DNA of 64,000 nt from Melitaea cinxia (Eukaryota; Arthropoda; Insecta; Lepidoptera; Nymphalidae): NCBI RefSeq assembly GCF_905220565.1, contig NC_059414.1, forward strand, positions 11,902,001 to 11,966,000, given 5' to 3'. Numbering within the stretch: position 1 is the stretch's first letter; each line of letters begins with the position of its first letter. The position numbers were made by a program, and so were the translations under genes. Under the pieces are notes generated by a model. That model was not told the DNA's origin. It saw nothing but the letters and a program-made list of their open reading frames with translations, and ran no database searches. Positions 58,445-64,000 of this stretch are shown in pieces.

Positions 58445-58608
58445 CTAGCTGCCCGGACAGACTTTGTTCTGTCAAAAGTTAATAGTATTTTTTTATAGTA
58501 TTAAAACCTTCCGTGAGCCTTAAGGAACATTCAAAAAAATTATTAACCGAATCGTTCGAGCCATTATAGAGTTATGCGCTCAGCGAAATTAATTTTTATT
58601 TATATAGA
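58445..58608 (-). mobile_element. Helitron-like element, reverse
   Basis: CTAG at 58445-58448 followed by 'ctgcccggacagactttgtt', with GA (TC on minus) at 58607-58608. Minus-strand GTCCGGGCAG lies by the end. It includes 'gaatcgttcgagccattata', a block common in lepidopteran Helitrons. Confidence 0.55.
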
Positions 58609-58960
58609 TTATATACAAATCTTTTACATTATATCTTGTTATAAGGCAAGCTAATAAGACCGTGAATTTCACCTGACTGGCCGACTCGAATCCTCATCTA
58701 GACCGCAAATCTATTACTTTGTACTGTCAATAAAAAATCCCACATAACAGCGGCAATAGAAATAATATGGCATGATATCGTAACGTCAAATGTATACCAA
58801 TAACGGTTTATGGTTGAACGTTTTGGCGAATGATATAGTTTTTTAGTGGCGAGCGATTAGCCGAAATCATAACGACTGGACTGGAGAGTGCCTTTTTTTT
58901 CTTTTTTTATTTTACGTGGGGAAAATCCTTCAGGCAATCTTATGTAGCATTCGCCACCTC
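58609..58960. other. No gene; holds a lone ancestor-like minisatellite unit
   Basis: At 58878-58892 'ggactggagagtgcc' matches the start of the 21-bp unit of the array that begins 83 bp farther on. Confidence 0.5.
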
Positions 58961-59254
58961 GAACTGGAGAGTACCTAGTTTGGACTGTAGAGTACCTAGT
59001 TTGGACTGGAGAGTACCTAGTTTGGACTGGAGAGTACCTAGTTTGGACTGAAGAGTACCTAGTTTGGACTGGAGAGTACCTAGTTTGGACTGGAGAGTAC
59101 CTAGTTTGGACTGGAGAGTACCTAGTTTGGACTGGAGAGTACCTAGTTTGGACTGGAGAGTACCTAGTTTGGACTGGAGAGTACCTAGTTTGGACTGGAG
59201 AGTACCTAGTTTGGACTGGAGAGTACCTAGTTTGGACTGGAGAGTACCTAGGTT
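58961..59254. repeat. Minisatellite, 21 bp x 14
   Basis: Fourteen head-to-tail units of 'ggactggagagtacctagtt' plus one T, starting at 58961 and repeating every 21 bases to 59254. Variants: unit 1 has A for G at its second base, unit 2 has TGT for TGG, unit 5 has TGA for TGG, and unit 14 ends 'aggtt'. Eight units (6-13) are identical, so recent expansion is likely. 21 is a multiple of three: the plus frame would repeat the seven residues DWRVPSL, but unit 5 carries a stop and there is no start or gene context, so I do not call it coding. Confidence 0.95.
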
Positions 59255-60138
59255 ATATATAAACTAGAGAAAGTACTTAAAATTTGGGGATGAGATTTGT
59301 TGTTATTTGTCTTCGTTTTTATTGATATTCGTTTATTTACATCTGTCAATGCGAAAATATGGCATATGTCCCTACCACATGTAGGTATATAGCTGTCCTT
59401 TACCTTAGGTTGATATTTTTATATTATTATTTAAGTTTTAGTTATTATTTAAGTTTTTCAGAGTTTATATAATTTTAAATTTAATCGTCCAGTTGTATTA
59501 AAACATTATACAAATCCGATCTAGTCTACTTTCCAGACATTCTTTTAAAAACAAACGTAAATCTCATAGTTTATGAAATTAATAAAAATCACAATTATAT
59601 TAATATTGAACAATGTAAGTAACCTAAAAAAAATATAAAAAGTAACGTTCAAGCAAAGTTAAATACAATAAAAATGTATACACATCAAAAAAGTATAACT
59701 CATTTTTTTATAGTGACGCGTTTATGTCATACGTTATTTATAGTGATGCGACACGCGTCGATACGAGTCGATACTTTTTATTATCGACTTTAATTTATTT
59801 GTTCGATCGTAAATGTCGATGTCGAGCATCGAAGATCTGCCTTTTGAGATTATTTGTTACCCACGTGGTTTTTAACGACGCTCTTACAAGATTGCTGTTA
59901 TGTTCGGAGTATTGTTGATGTTTATTAGTGTTAAAATTGTTAAAAGAAATGTTTGGTATGTACGATTCATTATTTTAAATAGATACTATTTATATTTATA
60001 AAATATACGGTACTGATGTTATTATATTTATGTTATTTTTAGATGACCAGCATTTGAAATCAGTCCCTCGAGTCATAATGTAGTAATCAATAGCTGGCCT
60101 ATCTCAATAAGCTTTATTTAACAATTGTGTTTACACGC
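59255..60138. other. No recognisable gene; CpG-rich patch
   Basis: 59713-59900 has many TCGA/CGAT words and two related segments (tatagtgacgcg, tatagtgatgcg) 33 bp apart. The 64-codon frame there has no motif. Confidence 0.45.
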
Positions 60139-60521
60139 AAACGGAAAAAAATCGACGTCAATTACATCGACAAGTAATAAAACGTAAGTAGACGAAAAAA
60201 TAGCCCTTATTAGATCTCGAGCAAATTTTAGTGAGACCTTACAAGCACCGCCCTTGGATCAAAAGCGAATTATCGAAATTGGTCCACCCCGTAATAAGTT
60301 ATGGGGTATAACACAACGTAGATCGAAAAAGTAGTCAAGTAAAAACGCATTATTAGCGATTATTAAAAAATTATAATAAATTTAAACGGGACATCATAAC
60401 ACGCAGCACCTTTCGATTTAAAAAAAAACATCGAGATCTGTCCACCTAGTCAAGTTCTGAGGTAACATAAAAAAATACAGTCGAATTGAAAACCTCGTCC
60501 TTTTTTGAAGTCGATTAAAAA
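60139..60521. mobile_element. Family E inverted-repeat element
   Basis: Left 'aaaaaaatcgacgtcaatta' and right 'ttttttgaagtcgattaaaa' are inverted copies. Shares 'catcgacaagtaataaaacg', 'gtaagtagacgaaaaaatag' and 'cagtcgaattgaaaacctcg' with the copy at 48294-48702, but has no AT microsatellite. Confidence 0.75.
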
Positions 60522-60582
60522 GCTCCATCAAATAGGACAGTATAATCATTTTAATCATAATCATTTATTTTTTTTATTATTA

Positions 60583-60870
60583 CAGCCTATACAGTCCACT
60601 GCTGGACATAGGCCTCCACAAGTTGACGCCAAAAATAACGTGAACTCGTGTGTTTTGCCCATAGTCACCACGCTGGGCAGGCGGGTTGGTGACCGCAGTA
60701 CTGGCTTTGTCGCACCGAAGACGCTGCTGCCCGTCTTCGGCCTGTGTATTTCAAAGCCAGCAGTTGGATGGTTATCCCGCCATCGGTCGGCTTCTTAAGT
60801 TCCAAGGTGGTTGTGGAACCTTGTTATCCCTTAGTCGCCTCTTACGACACCCACGGGAAGAGAGGGGATA
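60583..60870 (+). repeat. Family B repeat, near full length
   Basis: 'cagcctatacagtccactgc' to 'gacacccacgggaagagagg'. It lacks the last 30 bases or so. It opens two long frames (60505-60798 and 60686-60871) that are repeat by-products. Confidence 0.8.
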
Positions 60871-61544
60871 ATCATTAGTTTCATATATTTTTCGATTTCA
60901 AAATAACCATCTTAATATATGACAATAATAAAGTTATCTATAGGACATTAAATATTAGTGCAACTCATATAGAATTCATAGTGGAAACGGTAAAACTGGA
61001 GATGATATCTTCAAGTCGTCAGTTCACTTTATAGTGAAATCAAACAATGTAATGCCTCTGATATGACTTTGTTTACCTACTAAATGTATTTATTAAGAAT
61101 AATAGAAACACAATTATGGAATAAAAATACCTTGAATTCAAAGACAGAGATTTCCAGACAATCTTTGGGCACAGAACACAGCAGGAACATTTAGGAAGGG
61201 TCGAAGAAAAGAAAAAAAAGTCTCACGGGAAATTAAATCAAAATAATTTGTAGACTTCCAACTGTGGCGACATTTATCGCGCGACTACGAACTACGTAAC
61301 TAGAGAAGAACTGAAGTATTCTACATCGCGCTATCAAAGTTATCAAAGTAATTGAGTATATATACAAGAACCCGACAACAACGGTCGGGGTAGTAGCCCA
61401 CCAGACAACACCTGTCTGGTCGGAGGATCCTCCCTTTTCGATGGTGGATGAGGGACTCAACACCTTGTTACTCCGCATCCCCAAACAACTACCGAGCAAA
61501 GGTGTCTCCGAACATTAGGAGATTTTATTAAGGCTGGGCGCCGA
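60871..61544. other. No recognised gene; GC-richer block
   Basis: 61370-61500 is less AT-rich than the surroundings and contains a hairpin (ccaccagaca/tgtctggt). A minus frame of 88 codons overlaps it, with no domain. It could be part of an unrecognised retroelement. Confidence 0.4.
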
Positions 61545-61799
61545 AGGAAATATCTTGCTTCAAATTTGGAGCAGTCTGACTAATGAAGTAACCTCAAACT
61601 TACATAAGATCGCAGACAAAATAATAACATTGCTCTGAATTAGTATTGTATTCCTGTGGTGAGTGAGGTAGCCAGAGATGCTAGGGATGCGCTGTTGACT
61701 GTGGGTGTGGCAACGCGCTTGTGATACTACATAGGTTACGTTGAGCAATGGCGGAACTATAGGTGGCTAGGCTATAGGTTGGCAACCCTATCGTATAAA
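61545..61799 (+). repeat. Family C repeat, diverged
   Basis: 'cttcaaatttggagcagtct', 'gaagtaacctcaaacttaca', 'gtggtgagtgaggtagccag' and 'gtggcaacgcgcttgtgata', ending in an A-run shared with the next repeat. Confidence 0.65.
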
Positions 61800-62125
61800 A
61801 AAAACGAGTGTGCTTTAGCCCACACGACTGAAGTTAAAACATCTTTAGCTCCTACAGTAATATACTCTCTTTCTATCTTCACTGACTTATATCTCCCTCT
61901 GAACTTCCGTTCACCTCACCCGATCACACTTTTCGTAACGCTGTCGTCACGCATTCACCAGCTGACTCCCCAAGTCAAGCCCTTTTTTTTTAATATATAG
62001 ACTAGCGCTTGACTGCGATCTCACCTGATGGCAAGGGAAGATGCAGCCTAAGGTGGTGCGCGCTTGCCTAGAAGATGCCTATTCACTCTTGATTTAAAGC
62101 GTGCCTAAAGAAGTTTTACTTCAAA
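61797..62125 (-). repeat. Family D repeat split by a small retroposed piece
   Basis: Reverse copy: 61797-61980 ('aaaacgagtgtgctttagcc' to 'gactccccaagtcaagc') and 62101-62125 ('gtgcctaaagaagttttact') are contiguous in other copies. 116 bp at 61981-62096 separate them. Confidence 0.7.
61981..62096 (-). mobile_element. Small retroposon piece inserted in family D
   Basis: On plus it starts with a T-run (cctttttttttaatata), that is an A-tail on the minus strand. It contains 'gactgcgatctcacctgatg', 'gatgcagcctaaggtggtgc' and 'gaagatgcctattcactctt', which I recall from a widespread lepidopteran repeat. AAGC on both sides (61977-61980 and 62097-62100) is a possible 4-bp target duplication. Confidence 0.6.
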
Positions 62126-63231
62126 TCTGTTTATCGAAAGTAGGCTATAAAACGTCAAACTGTAACTTAGAATTGTAAAAATTTAATGTGGGTGAAATGG
62201 CGCGCCGTGTCTAGTGATATATACTTATAAAAAGTAAATACTGTAGTAATGCTACATAGTAACATTCAATTTTATCCGAGGTAAACGACTGCGATCTCAA
62301 ACGATTTTCAGTATTATATCAAGTTAACGTCACTATTTACGATATTTATTTATTTTATAAAATACTAATTTTTGACTGTAATTTTTTTTATTTCCTTTTT
62401 TGAAGTTAGTTTTTTTTTTTTCAGTAGAATTTTATTTTAATAAATCCTCATTTGATTGGACAACTTGTTGGTGTACTGCTTATATCGATAGGCTCTATAA
62501 CAACGGTCATGATAAATGTTTGTCTAGGCTGTATAGATGTTTTTTTATGGCAAGACCACATGTTTGTGTTTGTGTCATAACTAATAAAAAAAAAAAAACG
62601 AAAGGCTTAGTGAATATTCTGCTACCAACTTAATAAAGAACTCTTCAATCAATCAACGTTTTTAATACGAGTACAATTATAAGTTATCTCTCAGAAAAAA
62701 ATCAAAGCAACATCCATAAAAAATAAGATCATATGTATTCAATACATAAAAGCAATTGATTCGTCAAATTAATATTCCTTTACCAATCGCATATGTAAAC
62801 ATAATTTCGTATCGAAGCGGAAAAGAGTCTTACAAAATTAAATGAAACTCATTTCGCGACTCCTTTCATAAAACCTCTTTTCTTACCGTGACACTGTAAA
62901 TAACCTGATGGATTCATAAATGATGCTGAACGATAATAAACTTTAAAATGTTGGAATAAAGTTGAATTTCAATTGAAAAAATTAGATTTTTTAAAGTAGC
63001 AGGATCGGTATCGAGTGAAAATTATCCGCCCCCAATCTCTTTGAACCGATTTGTCGCGAGTCCTTTTGTTCACTTCAAAGGTATTTTTTTGTGTTCGCAT
63101 TATTATTACGCTTGCTCGCTTCGTTGGAGACGATGCGATTGTTGTTTGTGTTCGAAATTTAAAAATTTGAAATTTGAATTTGGAACGGATTTTGAATGTT
63201 CAGAGTATTTACTTTGTTTAATTATAATGAA
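62126..63231. other. No recognisable gene
   Basis: AT-rich. Frames at 62400-62633 and 63041-63235 have no domain or splice context. Confidence 0.45.
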
Positions 63232-63436
63232 TTGAAGTAAAACTTCTTTACTTACGTTTGACTTGGGGAGTAAGTTGGCGAATGCGTGACGAGAGCGTTA
63301 CAAAATGTGTGACCGGGCGAGGCCAACGAAAGTTGAGAGGGAGATATAAGTTAGTGAAGATAGAAAGAGGAAGAGTTACGTTTTGTAAATTTTATTTCAG
63401 TCATGTGATCTAAAACACGCTCTTTTTTATCTGGTT
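63232..63436 (+). repeat. Family D repeat, full length
   Basis: 'ttgaagtaaaacttctttac', 'gcgaatgcgtgacgagagcg', 'gtgtgaccgggcgaggccaa', 'gtgatctaaaacacgctc' and 'tttttatctggttt'. The best intact family D copy; it matches the split copy's two halves joined. Confidence 0.75.
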
Positions 63437-64000
63437 TCTATTTGTCTCACATGAAAAAAATGTAAGTAATATTTTGTATACGTAAAAGTATCAAAAACTA
63501 TATTTGTTAGGTTATATTACGTATTTAAATATTTGAAAATGACTCCCAACTTCCCAACTTCATTGTTTATTGAAACAAAAATAAGAATAAGCAGTGCGTA
63601 AACACAAACCTTTTATCATTCCTTACAAATTCATCTCAATGAATTTAAAACTTTAAGACATTTTCATAAAATCCCTTTCCTTGTATACGTAACAGATTTA
63701 CGTAACAGATTTAAATACCAATTAAATTTGCATTTTATTCATATTATTATTGGGATCAAAATTGCATACAACAAACTTCCAAGGGAGATTTCCTGCGATT
63801 CTAATTTAGTCTTTTATTTTTTTATTTACTCCTAAATTGCAAATTGGTATTCGAAATATATCTATCTCTTTCTGTCAAACTAACACTTAATATCTCTATC
63901 TCTTTCCCCTAATCTCGAATTTTAATTTATCAGCAATTCAATTTAGCCGAACATTGCCAGGTGTAATAAAATTATACGGATTTTAAGTGTTTTGGCGTTA
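63437..64000. other. No feature seen
   Basis: AT-rich to the window end. 'atctctatctctttc' words recur near 63858-63905. No coding signal. Confidence 0.45.

Noticed and set aside
58961..59254. Possible CRISPR-like array
   Set aside because: Units are head-to-tail with no spacers and the DNA is from an animal nucleus. It is a minisatellite.
59064..59267. Frame repeating DWRVPSL
   Set aside because: It begins at a TTG inside the minisatellite; unit 5 just upstream has a stop, and no gene structure surrounds it.
59713..59900. CpG-rich patch as a promoter or first exon
   Set aside because: Two related 12-base words and many TCGA sites are present, but no core promoter arrangement or splice donor could be identified.

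Overview
The window looks like nuclear DNA from a moth or butterfly (Lepidoptera). It is strongly AT-rich, has no prokaryote-style gene packing and almost no long open frames. It is full of short dispersed repeats that I recognise as lepidopteran: tRNA-headed SINEs of the Metulj type, short non-autonomous Helitrons ending in CTAG next to a T, and inverted-repeat elements. The species cannot be named from this. Repeat family names come from memory and from comparing copies inside the window; no database was searched.

Host coding content is minimal. One convincing internal exon lies at 36003-36322 (+), with a polypyrimidine tract and AG before it and GTAAGA after it; its gene is not recognised. 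A weaker exon or decayed exon candidate is at 8171-8404 (+). Everything else is best read as intron or intergenic sequence, so the window probably lies inside or beside a large, sparsely exonic gene.

I sorted the dispersed repeats into families. Family A is a tRNA-derived SINE of about 340 bp (12 copies or fragments). Family B is a retroposon-like repeat of about 325 bp (7). Family C is a repeat of about 270 bp with an A-rich 3' end (12). Family D is a repeat of about 200 bp (5). Family E is a terminal-inverted-repeat element (2). Several Helitron-like families have CTAG ends. There are also decayed LINE pieces: a reverse-transcriptase fragment at 46935-47135 and a LINE 3' tail at 11388-11620.

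The most informative objects are nested or composite. (1) A 1336-bp pogo-like DNA transposon (36544-37879) sits inside a family C copy. It has 24-bp terminal inverted repeats, TA on both sides, about nine copies of a 15-bp internal motif, and on the minus strand a psq-type helix-turn-helix start plus a C-terminal PHD-like finger; the catalytic DDE middle is missing. (2) A 191-bp unit (47563-47753) carries a cloverleaf-complete tRNA-like sequence between perfect 27-bp inverted repeats. (3) A Helitron split by a LINE tail (11315-11753) can be proved against an empty copy at 54705-55009. (4) A family D copy is split by another retroposed piece (61797-62125). Two in-frame-length tandem arrays (42 bp x 3 and 21 bp x 14) and a 79-bp AT microsatellite complete the picture. 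No rRNA, CRISPR array, operon or intact protein-coding transposon was found.
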